From the NCBI RefSeq assembly GCF_900141825.1, contig NZ_FQYQ01000001.1, positions 1-64,000 on the forward strand: a DNA stretch of 64,000 bases, written 5' to 3'. Made by a program: the position numbers and the translations under genes. Shown here piece after piece: positions 22,090 to 30,900 of the stretch. The first letter of the stretch is position 1. Every line of letters begins with the position of its first letter. The notes under the pieces were generated by a model. That model ran no database searches, was not told where the DNA came from, and saw only the letters and a list, made by a program, of their open reading frames with translations. Origin of the DNA: Pseudobutyrivibrio xylanivorans DSM 14809 (GTDB lineage Bacteria > Bacillota > Clostridia > Lachnospirales > Lachnospiraceae).

Positions 22090-22890
22090 ATGAATTACAA
22101 AATAGTTTTTAGTGACATCGATGGAACGCTTTTAAACAGCAATCATAGAATGTCAGAAAATACCGAAAATGCCATTAAAAATTTGAAGCGTCAGGGCATT
22201 CCATTTGTCATAGTGACAGCCAGAGGACCATCTGGAGTTTATCCTATTTTTCGAAGATATAATTTTGTAGCTCCTATCATATGCTACAGTGGTGCATTGA
22301 TTTTGGGAGAGGATGGAGAAATTATTTTTTCGAAAGGTATCAGCAAGTCTACAGTTTCAAGCCTGATAAGGGTAATAACGGAAGAAGGCTGGGATTGCAC
22401 CTGGAATGTATATACCATGGACGATTGGATTGTAAATGACAAATCCGATGAGAGAGTCATCAAAGAGGAAAATATCGTTGAGGTTCAGTCCACTAAGGGT
22501 AGTGTTGACGATATTCCTAATGGCATGGAAATTGGCAAATTCCTTTGTATGTGCAACCCTGACGAAATAGATGAAATTGAAGCAGTTCTTAAGAAAAAAT
22601 ATCCTTCCCTTTCTATTGTTAAGTCATCTGATATCCTCCTTGAGGTGATGGAAAAGGGAGTAAACAAGGGAATTGCAGTAGAAATGTTTTGCGAAAAATT
22701 AAATATAAATAAAATTGATGCAGTTGCCTTCGGAGACCATTATAATGATATTGAGATGTTAAAAACTGTTGGTGCACCATTTTTGATGGAGAATGCTCCA
22801 GAGGATATGAAAGCCGATTTTAACATCACTTCGAGCAACGACGAAGAAGGGGTTTTTCAAGCATTAAAAAAGATAGGGTTACTAGATTAA
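22090..22890 (+). CDS. HAD-superfamily Cof-type sugar phosphatase
   Basis: The 266-residue protein has HAD motif I VFSDIDGTLLNSN (residues 6-18), motif II 'FVIVTARGP', motif III Lys in 'GVNKGIAVEMF', and motif IV 'AVAFGDHYNDIEMLKTVG'. The C2-type cap in the middle marks it as Cof/IIB, a class that hydrolyses various sugar phosphates or related metabolites. It is followed after 32 bases by the YihS-like isomerase and then a NUDIX gene, all downstream of the sugar transporter. The three may form one transcript. The physiological substrate is not predictable. Confidence 0.87.
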   Translation: MNYKIVFSDIDGTLLNSNHRMSENTENAIKNLKRQGIPFVIVTARGPSGVYPIFRRYNFVAPIICYSGALILGEDGEIIFSKGISKSTVSSLIRVITEEGWDCTWNVYTMDDWIVNDKSDERVIKEENIVEVQSTKGSVDDIPNGMEIGKFLCMCNPDEIDEIEAVLKKKYPSLSIVKSSDILLEVMEKGVNKGIAVEMFCEKLNINKIDAVAFGDHYNDIEMLKTVGAPFLMENAPEDMKADFNITSSNDEEGVFQALKKIGLLD

Positions 22891-22922
22891 TTCAGCATCA
22901 GTGGATAAGGGGGATATCTACT

Positions 22923-24155
22923 ATGGGAAAATACCAACTTGATACACCTGAAAACAAAGCCTTTGTCAGAGAGATGAGAAACAGTCTGCTGTCCTTTGGA
23001 CATCAGTTTCCATCCCCTGGTGGAGGCTCTTATTATTTAGGAGATGATGGCACTCCTTGGAAGGACAGACCACGTGAGACCTGGATAACAAGCCGTATGG
23101 CCCATGTGTATTCTCTTGGAGTGATGCTGGGGCATGAAGGCAGTGAGGCATTGGCTGATGCTGCATTGAAAGGTTTGTTTGGCGAGCTTTATGATGAGGA
23201 TCACGGCGGATGGTATGCTGGGATTACATCAGATGGAGATTATTTGCCAAACAAGCAGTGTTACGCCCATGCCTTTGTAATATTGGCTGCTACTTCTGCC
23301 TATCTTGCAAAGCGTCCAAATTCAAAGGAATTGCTCAAATCGGCTATCGCAGCTTATGATGCACATTTCTGGGAAGGTGAGCGAGGTCTTTCAGTTGACA
23401 CCTGGAACACTGAGTTTACAAAGCTTGACGAATACCGTGGTATGAATGCAAACATGCACTCCGTGGAAGCATTTCTTGCAGTGGCAGATGCGCTGGAGGA
23501 TGAAAACTATCGAATCCGCGCTGGAAGAATTATAAATTTTGTAATCGGATGGGCTAGCGACAATGAGTACAGAATTCCTGAGCATTTTACAAGTGACTGG
23601 ATACCTGATTTAGAGTGCAATAAGGATAAGCCTGATGATTGCTTCAAACCATATGGTGCTACACCAGGCCATGGCATAGAGTGGGCTAGGCTTATAGTAC
23701 AGTGGGCTATTTCTACCTATGGCATTAACAATGAAAATGTGTCAGATTATATAAAGATAGCTGAAAAACTATACAATCGCGCCATAGAAGATGGCTGGAA
23801 CGTGGACGGTGCACCGGGTATTTGCTACACTACTGGATGGGATGGCAAGCCAATCGTCCATGACAGAATGCATTGGACACTTGCTGAGGCAATTAATACT
23901 TCTGCAGTTTTGTTCAGAGTGACAGGCAATGAAAAGTATAAGGAAGACTACGCTGCATTTATGGAATATCTAGATAAGTATGTTTTTGACCATGAGACTG
24001 GTTCCTGGTTCCATCAGCTGGACCAGAACAACAAACTTCTGGACACAGTCTGGCCGGGCAAATGTGATATTTATCATGCCCTACAAGCTACAATGATTCC
24101 ATATAATGAGATGGTAGGTGTTTCAATTGCAGCAGCTTTAAGCAGGACTAGATAA
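22923..24155 (+). CDS. AGE-family aldose-ketose isomerase (YihS-like)
   Basis: The 410-residue (alpha/alpha)6-barrel protein resembles YihS over its length: 'ETWITSRMAHVYSLG', 'HGGWYAGITSDG', 'EYRGMNANMHSVEAFLAVADA', 'RIPEHFTSDW', and 'GATPGHGIEWARLIVQWA'. The conserved His of 'NANMHSVEAF' and 'PGHGIEW' and the Arg of 'ITSRMAHV' are the catalytic or substrate residues of this family. Known activities are mannose/glucose/fructose isomerisation and sulfoquinovose-sulforhamnose isomerisation. No sulfoquinovosidase or SF kinase is nearby, so mannose-type isomerisation is the simpler guess. It sits between the HAD phosphatase and the NUDIX gene. Confidence 0.85.
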   Translation: MGKYQLDTPENKAFVREMRNSLLSFGHQFPSPGGGSYYLGDDGTPWKDRPRETWITSRMAHVYSLGVMLGHEGSEALADAALKGLFGELYDEDHGGWYAGITSDGDYLPNKQCYAHAFVILAATSAYLAKRPNSKELLKSAIAAYDAHFWEGERGLSVDTWNTEFTKLDEYRGMNANMHSVEAFLAVADALEDENYRIRAGRIINFVIGWASDNEYRIPEHFTSDWIPDLECNKDKPDDCFKPYGATPGHGIEWARLIVQWAISTYGINNENVSDYIKIAEKLYNRAIEDGWNVDGAPGICYTTGWDGKPIVHDRMHWTLAEAINTSAVLFRVTGNEKYKEDYAAFMEYLDKYVFDHETGSWFHQLDQNNKLLDTVWPGKCDIYHALQATMIPYNEMVGVSIAAALSRTR

Positions 24156-24187
24156 TACTTACTAGAAAAAATAATAGGAGACATAAA

Positions 24188-24658
24188 ATGGATTACATAG
24201 GAAAACTTCGTAAATACGTAGGACATGATTTGCTTATAGGAGTAGGCTGTGGTGTCTTAATAGAAAATGATAAGGGACAGGTGCTTCTTCAGAAGAGAAG
24301 TGATACTGGAGAATGGTGTGTGCCAGGAGGCGCATTAGATGCATATGAGACTTACGAGCAGGCAGCAAAAAGAGAGCTGTTTGAAGAAGTAGGAATTCAT
24401 GTGGATAACCTTAGATTATTTGGACTGTATTCTGGAGAAGACAGAATAATAACATATCCAAATAAGGATGTGGTTTATTCGTTATCGGTTATCTTTATTA
24501 CTGATACTTATACAGGAACCATTTCTGATGAGGATTCTGAGGTGTTGGAACATCGCTTTTTCAACCGCGAGGATATTCCAGTGGATAATCTCTTTACCCC
24601 TGATGCCCGCCCAATTCTTGATTGGAAGAATGGAAAGATGGAATTGACTGTAGATTAA
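24188..24658 (+). CDS. NUDIX hydrolase
   Basis: The 156-residue protein has a full Nudix box, GALDAYETYEQAAKRELFEEVGI (about residues 52-74), matching GX5EX7REUXEEXGU. The fold starts with 'IGVGCGVLIENDKGQVLLQKRS' and 'EWCVPGG'. Such enzymes cleave nucleoside diphosphate-X compounds, as housecleaning or in sugar-nucleotide turnover. The N-terminal 'MDYIGKLRKYVGHDLL' is typical of a widespread Firmicute subgroup of uncertain substrate. AGGAGAC precedes the ATG. The TACTACCT/AGGTAGTA hairpin with eight T, about 50 bases after the stop, probably terminates this transcript. Confidence 0.87.
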   Translation: MDYIGKLRKYVGHDLLIGVGCGVLIENDKGQVLLQKRSDTGEWCVPGGALDAYETYEQAAKRELFEEVGIHVDNLRLFGLYSGEDRIITYPNKDVVYSLSVIFITDTYTGTISDEDSEVLEHRFFNREDIPVDNLFTPDARPILDWKNGKMELTVD

Positions 24659-24705
24659 AAAGATAGGTTTTAAGCAGAGGTTTAGTCTATGGCAAATCCC
24701 ATTAC

Positions 24706-24751
24706 ATTTACTACCTGAGACCTACTAATTTGATAAGGTAGTAATTTTTTT
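24706..24751 (+). terminator. Terminator of the NUDIX operon
   Basis: TTTACTACCT and AGGTAGTAAT pair and are followed by a run of eight T (24744-24751). It is also the first unit of the octamer array. Confidence 0.7.
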
Positions 24752-24888
24752 TAGATATTCTACTACCTATATACAAGAAATGAACACAGGTAGTAACTTT
24801 TTACTACCTCAGGAAAAATTATCAAAATAGGCAGTAGTTTATAAATCAAAAACTACTACCTCTATAAGCAAAATCTTTTCAGGTAGTA
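24709..24888. repeat. Array of four TACTACCT-N19-AGGTAGTA units
   Basis: TACTACCT occurs at 24709, 24761, 24802 and 24854; AGGTAGTA occurs at 24736, 24788 and 24881, and with one change (AGGCAGTA) at 24829. Start-to-start distances are 27, 25, 27, 14, 27, 25 and 27, so the array is mirror-symmetric. Each unit is 8-19-8 with gaps of 17, 6 and 17 bases, and the 19-base spacers are unrelated in sequence. Confidence 0.9.
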
Positions 24889-24897
24889 AAACTCCCA

Positions 24898-25018
24898 TTT
24901 TCATCCCTGCTTGATTACCACATATCAGCCAAAAGTCGAGATGTCAATGCCGCATAGCGCCGAAGGAAAGCATTGACTTTGAGACTGAGCTGATATGCTG
25001 TATCAAGCAGTGTGAAAA
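24898..25018. ncRNA. Nested 121-base hairpin, possible structured RNA
   Basis: Five stems stack along one axis: TTTTCA/TGAAAA, CTGCTTGAT/ATCAAGCAG, CATATCAGC/GCTGATATG, AGTC/GACT and GTCAATGC/GCATTGAC. Small internal loops separate them, and the apical loop runs from CGCATAGCG to GGAAA. No reading frame explains it. I do not recognise it as a known RNA family. The strand of any transcript is not evident. Confidence 0.5.
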
Positions 25019-25087
25019 TAAAAAGAGGTTTAGCCATAGACTAAACCTCTGGGTTACCCATATCTTTACTTAATTATCTATAAACAC

Positions 25088-25120
25088 AAAAAGAGCATCG
25101 CATTTGCGATGCTCTTTTTT
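25088..25120. terminator. Bidirectional terminator next to tRNA-Glu
   Basis: A perfect stem AAAAAGAGCATCGC/GCGATGCTCTTTTT with loop ATTT has T tracts on both strands. It ends tRNA-Glu transcription on the minus strand. Confidence 0.9.
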
Positions 25121-25122
25121 AG

Positions 25123-25194
25123 CAGTTCCTAGCGGAATCGAACCGCTGTTTTCGCCGTGAGAGGGCGACGTCTTAACCGCTTGACCAAGGAACC
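25123..25194 (-). tRNA. tRNA-Glu (anticodon CTC)
   Basis: On the minus strand the cloverleaf starts GGTTCCTTGGTC and ends TAGGAACTG. The anticodon stem CGCC surrounds loop CTCTCAC, giving CTC, and the T arm is AGCGG TTCGATT CCGCT. The first acceptor pair is G-T. The 284 bases between this tRNA and glgC contain only a small hairpin (about 25202-25232) and AT-rich sequence. Confidence 0.93.
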
Positions 25195-25478
25195 ATATTT
25201 ATTGTCGTTAGGTGTTTGCCTCAGCGACAAAACATATATTACTATGGTTTTATTCATTCGTCAATAGAAAAATTACTATTTTTTTATATTCAGAATAATT
25301 TGAAAAGTATGACAATACTCAGCAATATCATACCATAAAAAGCCAAATCAAATAGCGCTAAATTTATCTGTAAATTTTCACAACAAATATATTATTTTCG
25401 TTGCGACATTTGTGCAAAACTATTAGAATTTTAATTAAGAGAATGTAATGTTATTATTTGTCGAGGGAGGAATAATAT

Positions 25479-26618
25479 ATGGCTCAGACCAGTATGCTAG
25501 CTATGATTTTAGCTGGTGGCCGAGGCAGTCGTCTACATGACTTGACCAACAAGGTGGCTAAACCAGCAGTTTCTTATGGCGGTAAATACCGCATCATTGA
25601 TTTCCCACTTAGTAATTGCGCCAATTCAGGCGTAGATATTGTAGGTGTTTTGACACAGTACGAGTCTGTTCTTTTGAACAGCTATGTTGCCGCTGGAGGT
25701 AGATGGGGACTTGATACAAAGGACAGTGGCGTTTTTGTTTTGACACCTCGTGAGAAGGCTGATTCAGGACTTGATGTATATCGAGGCACAGCAGATGCTA
25801 TTTCTCAAAATATTGATTTTGTAGATGCCTATGATCCAGAGTATATTCTGATACTATCTGGGGATCACATTTACAAAATGAATTATGACAAAATGCTTAC
25901 CTATCATAAGGAGCAGGGAGCAGATGCTACAATTGCTGTTCGTGGAGTGCCAATGAAGGAGGCAAGCAGATTCGGTATTATGAATACTGATGGCAATGGT
26001 CGTATCATCGAGTTTGAAGAAAAACCTGCAAAGCCAAAGAGTAATTTGGCTTCAATGGGTATCTATATTTTTACATGGAAGACACTACGTAAGCTCCTTG
26101 TAGAGGATATGAAGAATCCAAATTCTGACCATGATTTTGGTAAGGACATCATTCCTGTTATGCTGAATGACGGAAAGAAGCTTTGTGCTTACGAGTTCTC
26201 GGGCTATTGGAAAGATGTTGGAACTATTGATTCTCTCTGGGAAGCTAATATGGATCTTCTCGATAGCGATAATGAGCTGGATTTGGATGATACATCTTGG
26301 AAGATTTATACAGAGGACAGTGGTATTACACCACAGTACATTGCATCGACTGCCAAGATTGATGAAGCATACATAAATCAGGGTGCTGCAGTAGGTGGAA
26401 CCGTCCAGCGTTCAGTTATTTTCACAAACTGTAAAATTGCTCCGGGGGCAAAAGTTATCGATTCTGTTTTGATGCCTGGTGCAATTGTAGAAGAGGGGGC
26501 AGTAGTAACACGAGCTCTTGTTGCAGAGAATGTACGCATCGGAAAGAATGCAAAGGTAGGAGAAAAGAAGAGTGAAGAAATCCTTCTTGTTGCAAAAAAT
26601 GTAAAGGGGGAGGACTAA
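25479..26618 (+). CDS. glgC: Glucose-1-phosphate adenylyltransferase GlgC
   Basis: The 379-residue enzyme makes ADP-glucose for glycogen. The N-terminal nucleotidyltransferase has '[17 protein letters not shown]' (ATP site), '[21 protein letters not shown]', '[11 protein letters not shown]' and '[12 protein letters not shown]' (metal Asp). Glucose-1-phosphate contacts are in '[10 protein letters not shown]'. The C-terminal left-handed beta helix (about residues 290-379) has hexapeptide repeats. GGGAGG precedes the ATG. glgD follows after 3 bases. In Firmicutes GlgC and GlgD form a hetero-oligomer in which GlgD raises activity. Confidence 0.95.
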   Translation: MAQTSMLAMILAGGRGSRLHDLTNKVAKPAVSYGGKYRIIDFPLSNCANSGVDIVGVLTQYESVLLNSYVAAGGRWGLDTKDSGVFVLTPREKADSGLDVYRGTADAISQNIDFVDAYDPEYILILSGDHIYKMNYDKMLTYHKEQGADATIAVRGVPMKEASRFGIMNTDGNGRIIEFEEKPAKPKSNLASMGIYIFTWKTLRKLLVEDMKNPNSDHDFGKDIIPVMLNDGKKLCAYEFSGYWKDVGTIDSLWEANMDLLDSDNELDLDDTSWKIYTEDSGITPQYIASTAKIDEAYINQGAAVGGTVQRSVIFTNCKIAPGAKVIDSVLMPGAIVEEGAVVTRALVAENVRIGKNAKVGEKKSEEILLVAKNVKGED

Positions 26619-26621
26619 ACT

Positions 26622-27740
26622 ATGGCAAATAAAGCATTTGGTGTAATAAATTCAGCACCTAACTATATCAGAGTTGAAGGTCTTCATGATTATCGTCCAA
26701 TCGGAGCCTTCACATTTATCGGAAGATTTCGTGTAATCGATTTCCCACTTTCTAACATGAGTAACAGTGGTATAAATCGTATACACGTATATTTGAACAG
26801 TAGACCACGTTCCCTTGTTGAACACATTGGTTCAGGTCGTCACTATAATATCAATTCAAAACGTGGTAATTTGCAGCTTCTTTTTACACAGCAGAATGGT
26901 GCAAATTCAATTTATAATACTGATATTACTGCATACATGGAAAACTTAGAGCAGCTTGAGCGTATGCCTCAGGACTATGTAATCGTAGCCCCTAGCTACA
27001 TGGTGTATAAGCAGGATTTCCAAAAGCTTTTAGATGACCATGTGGAAGCAGGTAATGATATCACACTCCTTTATCACAAGGTTGATCAGGCTAAGGAATA
27101 CTATAGAGCATGTAATGTTGTGGAGCTGAATAAGCAGAAGGGTGTTCAGAGTCTCACAAGAAATATGGGCACCGCAAAGGATAAGAACATCAGCATGGAC
27201 ACATATGTAATGTCCAAGGATTTGTTTATTGCTTTGATTAAGAAGGCAAAAAGAGAATCAAGTGCTTATTCATTTGCAGATATTATTGCCTTAAGCTGCG
27301 ACACCCTTGATATCAGAGGCTATCAGCACAAAGGATATTTTGCAGCAATCACCAGTCTTGATGACTTCTATAGGGCAAACATGGAACTTTTGGATTATGG
27401 TACAGCGATGGATTTCTTCAAGCAGGATTGGCCATTCTACACACATACTACAGATGCCTGTCCAACACACTATTATCCAGGTGCTAAGGTCGTAAATTCG
27501 CTGGTGTGCAATGCTGCTACAATAGAAGGCACAGTTGAGAATTCTATTATCGGACGTCATGTACATATCGGAAAGGGTGCAATAATAAAGAATTCCATTA
27601 TCCTTTCATATTCTGATATCAGTGATGGAACCTATATCGAAAATGCGGTAATTGATAAATGGGTTAAGGTTAAGAACGTGAAGAAGATTGTATCTGAATC
27701 CGTAACACCTGCATATATAAAAAGAAATGATGTGCTGTAA
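26622..27740 (+). CDS. glgD: Glucose-1-phosphate adenylyltransferase regulatory subunit GlgD
   Basis: The 372-residue paralogue of GlgC starts 'AFGVINSAPNYIRVEGLHDYRPIGAFTFIGRFRVIDFPLSNMSN'. It lacks the GGxGxRL nucleotide loop and the catalytic GDH motif (here 'IVAPSYMVYK'), so it is probably non-catalytic by itself. The C-terminal beta-helix repeats are kept ('ATIEGTVENSIIGRHVHIGKGAIIKNSIIL'). It is known in Firmicutes as the partner subunit that activates GlgC. It lies 3 bases after glgC, with AAAGGGGGAG before the ATG, and a strong terminator follows. Confidence 0.94.
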   Translation: MANKAFGVINSAPNYIRVEGLHDYRPIGAFTFIGRFRVIDFPLSNMSNSGINRIHVYLNSRPRSLVEHIGSGRHYNINSKRGNLQLLFTQQNGANSIYNTDITAYMENLEQLERMPQDYVIVAPSYMVYKQDFQKLLDDHVEAGNDITLLYHKVDQAKEYYRACNVVELNKQKGVQSLTRNMGTAKDKNISMDTYVMSKDLFIALIKKAKRESSAYSFADIIALSCDTLDIRGYQHKGYFAAITSLDDFYRANMELLDYGTAMDFFKQDWPFYTHTTDACPTHYYPGAKVVNSLVCNAATIEGTVENSIIGRHVHIGKGAIIKNSIILSYSDISDGTYIENAVIDKWVKVKNVKKIVSESVTPAYIKRNDVL

Positions 27741-27781
27741 AGGTAACTAGTTTAAATAAAATAAAAATATTTTAGATTTAT

Positions 27782-27830
27782 AGGTAGAAAATTTTTAGGT
27801 AGATTATCTAAAAATTTTCTACCTTTTTTT
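27782..27830 (+). terminator. Terminator of glgCD
   Basis: A long stem AGGTAGAAAATTTTTAG/CTAAAAATTTTCTACCT is followed by seven T. The next 160 bases to the GH43 gene show no further clear signal. Confidence 0.93.
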
Positions 27831-27992
27831 AATCAAGGCTAAATTTTTACGAAAGCTGTGACGAAACTGTGAAAGAAATTCTATTTACCCTAATCAATCT
27901 CTCGCATAAAATTTTTAGTGTACCAACTAGTGTCGCTACTTGGGGCGTAGCTGCATTAGCATAACCACTCTAATCAAATTGGGGGAATAAGA

Positions 27993-30900
27993 ATGAAGCA
28001 TGGAGAAAACATGAAACGTCTCCTGGCAGTTTCTCTTGCACTAGCAATGGCCTGGTCAGGCATAATACCTGGCTCAGGTCTTAATTTGGTTCAGGCAACT
28101 GAGACTGATGAGACAACAGTAGAAGAAAATTCTTCTACAGCTGATTCTTCAGATTCAACAGAGGAGGAAACTTCTGAGGAGAAGGAAGAGGTTTCTGAAG
28201 ATGAGGAATATACAGATTCCGTTGAAGATGCTGAAGAAGAAATTTCCGAAGAAGCTTCTTTGGAAGAGGAAGCTTTAGAGGCTGACAGTAATTTACTTAA
28301 AGCTGAAAAAGACCTTGAAGAGGAAGATGAGGAAGAAGAGCAGAGCTTAGAGCTCTTGGCTGATTTCAATTTCGAAGACCTTGAAAATGGCGATGATATT
28401 ACTGGGGCTGAGGCCATTGCAAAAGGTTCTTACGATGTTGTAAAGAGTTATGGCAATGCAGGCTCAGCAATTGAGCTTAATGGAAGCAATCAGTTCCTTT
28501 CAGTTACAAAGAAGGATGGAAGCAGTCTTCTAGCAGGACTTGATGAGGTTTCCATTGTAGCAGATGTTTATTTCGAAAGAACAAACACAGACTGGCTGTA
28601 TTTTGCAGCAAATGATACTTCAGCAAGAAGTGAAAGCAATTTACACTACATTGGTGGATTCCAGAATGGTTCGAAGCTCAATGTAGAAAGATTTGATGAA
28701 GGCAGAGCTGGTAATTTTGCACCTTCACTTTCAACAAATAGTTGGTATCACGTAGAAATCGTATATGGCAAAGATGAAACAGTTGCTTATATCAATGGTG
28801 AAGTGGCTGGAAGTGCTGCATCAGACGATGCACTTACAAGCATTCTTGGAAGCTCACCTATTTTCAATATTGGTAAAGCAAACTGGGGAAGCGGTGAGTA
28901 CTGCAAGGCTAAGCTTGATAATTATCAGGTATACGCAGGTGCGCTCACAGAAGAGCAGGTAGCAGATTTATATAAGAACTATATAAATCGCAAGGCTGGC
29001 AAGGTAGCAGAAACAGAGTTTTCTTTAAACTTAGGTTATGTTACAGATGATATTGATCTACCTGGAGAATATAAGGAGAAAAAAATTACCTGGTCCACAA
29101 GCAATGATGAGGTAATTACTGCTGATGGTAAAGTTACACGTTCTTCAAAGAACAAAGAGATAACACTCACAGCTAAATATAATGATGGTGAAAATGATGT
29201 CGAGAAGGAATTCCGACTTATTGTATTAAAAGAAGGAAAGGACCTTGCTACATATGTTAGCAACAGTCCAGCCACAGGTCAGGATGGTGGTATGAAGATT
29301 GCCGCAGAAGAAAACGGAAGCTTCAAGGCACTTCACAAGAACCAGCCAATCCTATACACAGCAGTGGGAAATAAAACATATTCCGCACCAACTGTAATGC
29401 GTAGTGCTGATGGCGAGAGCTTCTATCTGGTAGCCGCTGATGGAAAAGGTAGCCAGATTATCACATATACATCTGAAGACTTGATTACATACGACAATGA
29501 GACAGCTGTTGATACTGGTGATGTTTCAGATGTAAGAAAGATTCAGGCTGTATATGATCTTACAGATGAGAGATATGAGATTTATCTCGGAACTGCTGAT
29601 GGTACATACTTCATTCATTCAAAGGACATGAAGGAGTTCAGCAGACCTGTAAGAATTGATTATACAATCAAGGATATGACCGGTGCCCCTTCTGATGCTG
29701 TTAGTGCTTCAGAAATCGGTCTTACAAATGAAGAGTATAAAAAGATAGTAGAGAAATTTACAAATCCATACAACACATCTCTTAGTGAGCTTCCAAAGGA
29801 TGAAATCAAAGTTGATGCCCTTACATCTCAGGAAGAGTTTAGAGAGATTCTCGAGAAGTACATCAAGAAGAACACAGTTAAGGCTGAGTATTCTGATGGA
29901 ACAAAGCACACATACTCACTGAGATTTACAGAGGATAGTATCGACAATGTAGATTTAGAGCTTCCTGGAACATACACACTCGACGGTATTGTTGGTGGTT
30001 CAGGAAACTTTACAGATGCAACAGATCCTCTCATTCCAGAAAGAGCAGATCCATATGTAGTTTATAACGAGGATGATGGATATTACTATTTCACAGCTTC
30101 TTACCCAATGGTTGGAAGTGGTGACAAGGATGGATATGACAGAATCATCTTAAGACGCGCTAAGACAATCGAAGGATTAGCAACAGCTGAAGAGGTGAGC
30201 GTTTGGGATGAGAATACCAGCAAAGAGCTTGGCAGATTTATCTGGGCCCCAGAGATGCACAAGATAGGAAATAGCTGGTATTTAGTTGCAACAGCAGGGG
30301 TTAATTCTGGCAGTGGCACAACCTTTAACATCCGTCCATTCATGATTAAGTTCGAGGGCAATCCAAAGAAGGAGAGCATGCTTGATGCAGACAAGTGGGG
30401 AGAGCCAGAGCTTGTTAAGCCAGTTGATGGTGACAATATCTTAAATGGTATGTCACTTGATATGACTTATTTTAATGCAGGTGGAAAGCATTATCTTATC
30501 TGGGCTGATGAGACAAAGAATCTTAAGAACCCTGATGGATTAAGCTATTTATTTATCGCAACTATTGACCCAGAGAATCCTACAAAGCTTACCAGTGAGG
30601 CAAAGCTTCTTACAAAGCCAGAGTTCAACTGGGAATTAGTAAGATACAAGGTTAATGAGGGACCAGGTGTGTTCCATAAAGATGGCAAGGTTTACATGAC
30701 CTTCTCCGCATCAGGAACAGGTTCTGAGTATTGCGTAGGTCTTATGTACGCTGATGAGAAGGCTGATTTAACAGATATCAGCAACTGGACAAAGCTTCCA
30801 TATCCAATTCTCACTAGCTCAGATTTTGATGATGAGGTTTCTGGTCCAGGTCACAACTCATTTACTTATGACGAAAATGGAAATCTTGTAATTGTTTACC

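Larger units (their letters stand above)
24675..25051. repeat. 377-bp non-coding element bounded by 19-bp inverted repeats
   Basis: CAGAGGTTTAGTCTATGGC (24675-24693) and its exact reverse complement (25033-25051) bound a segment with no gene. Inside are eight copies of one octamer in alternating orientation (24709-24888) and a 121-base nested hairpin (24898-25018). The right border also forms a local hairpin AGAGGTTTAG/CTAAACCTCT (25024-25050) that would compete with pairing to the left border; on the minus strand this hairpin is followed by TTTTTATTTT. Clear target-site duplications are not seen. It could be a mobile-element remnant, a large structured RNA or a protein-binding locus. Confidence 0.8.

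Noticed and set aside
24709-24888. CRISPR array
   Set aside because: The repeated unit is only 8 bases and alternates in orientation, gaps are 6-19 bases, and no cas gene is present.
24898-25018. Glycine or lysine riboswitch or SRP RNA, because of GCGCCGAAGG in the loop
   Set aside because: Only a short string matches. The overall fold is a single stacked hairpin, without the junctions of those riboswitches or the SRP domain IV loops, and no matching gene follows.
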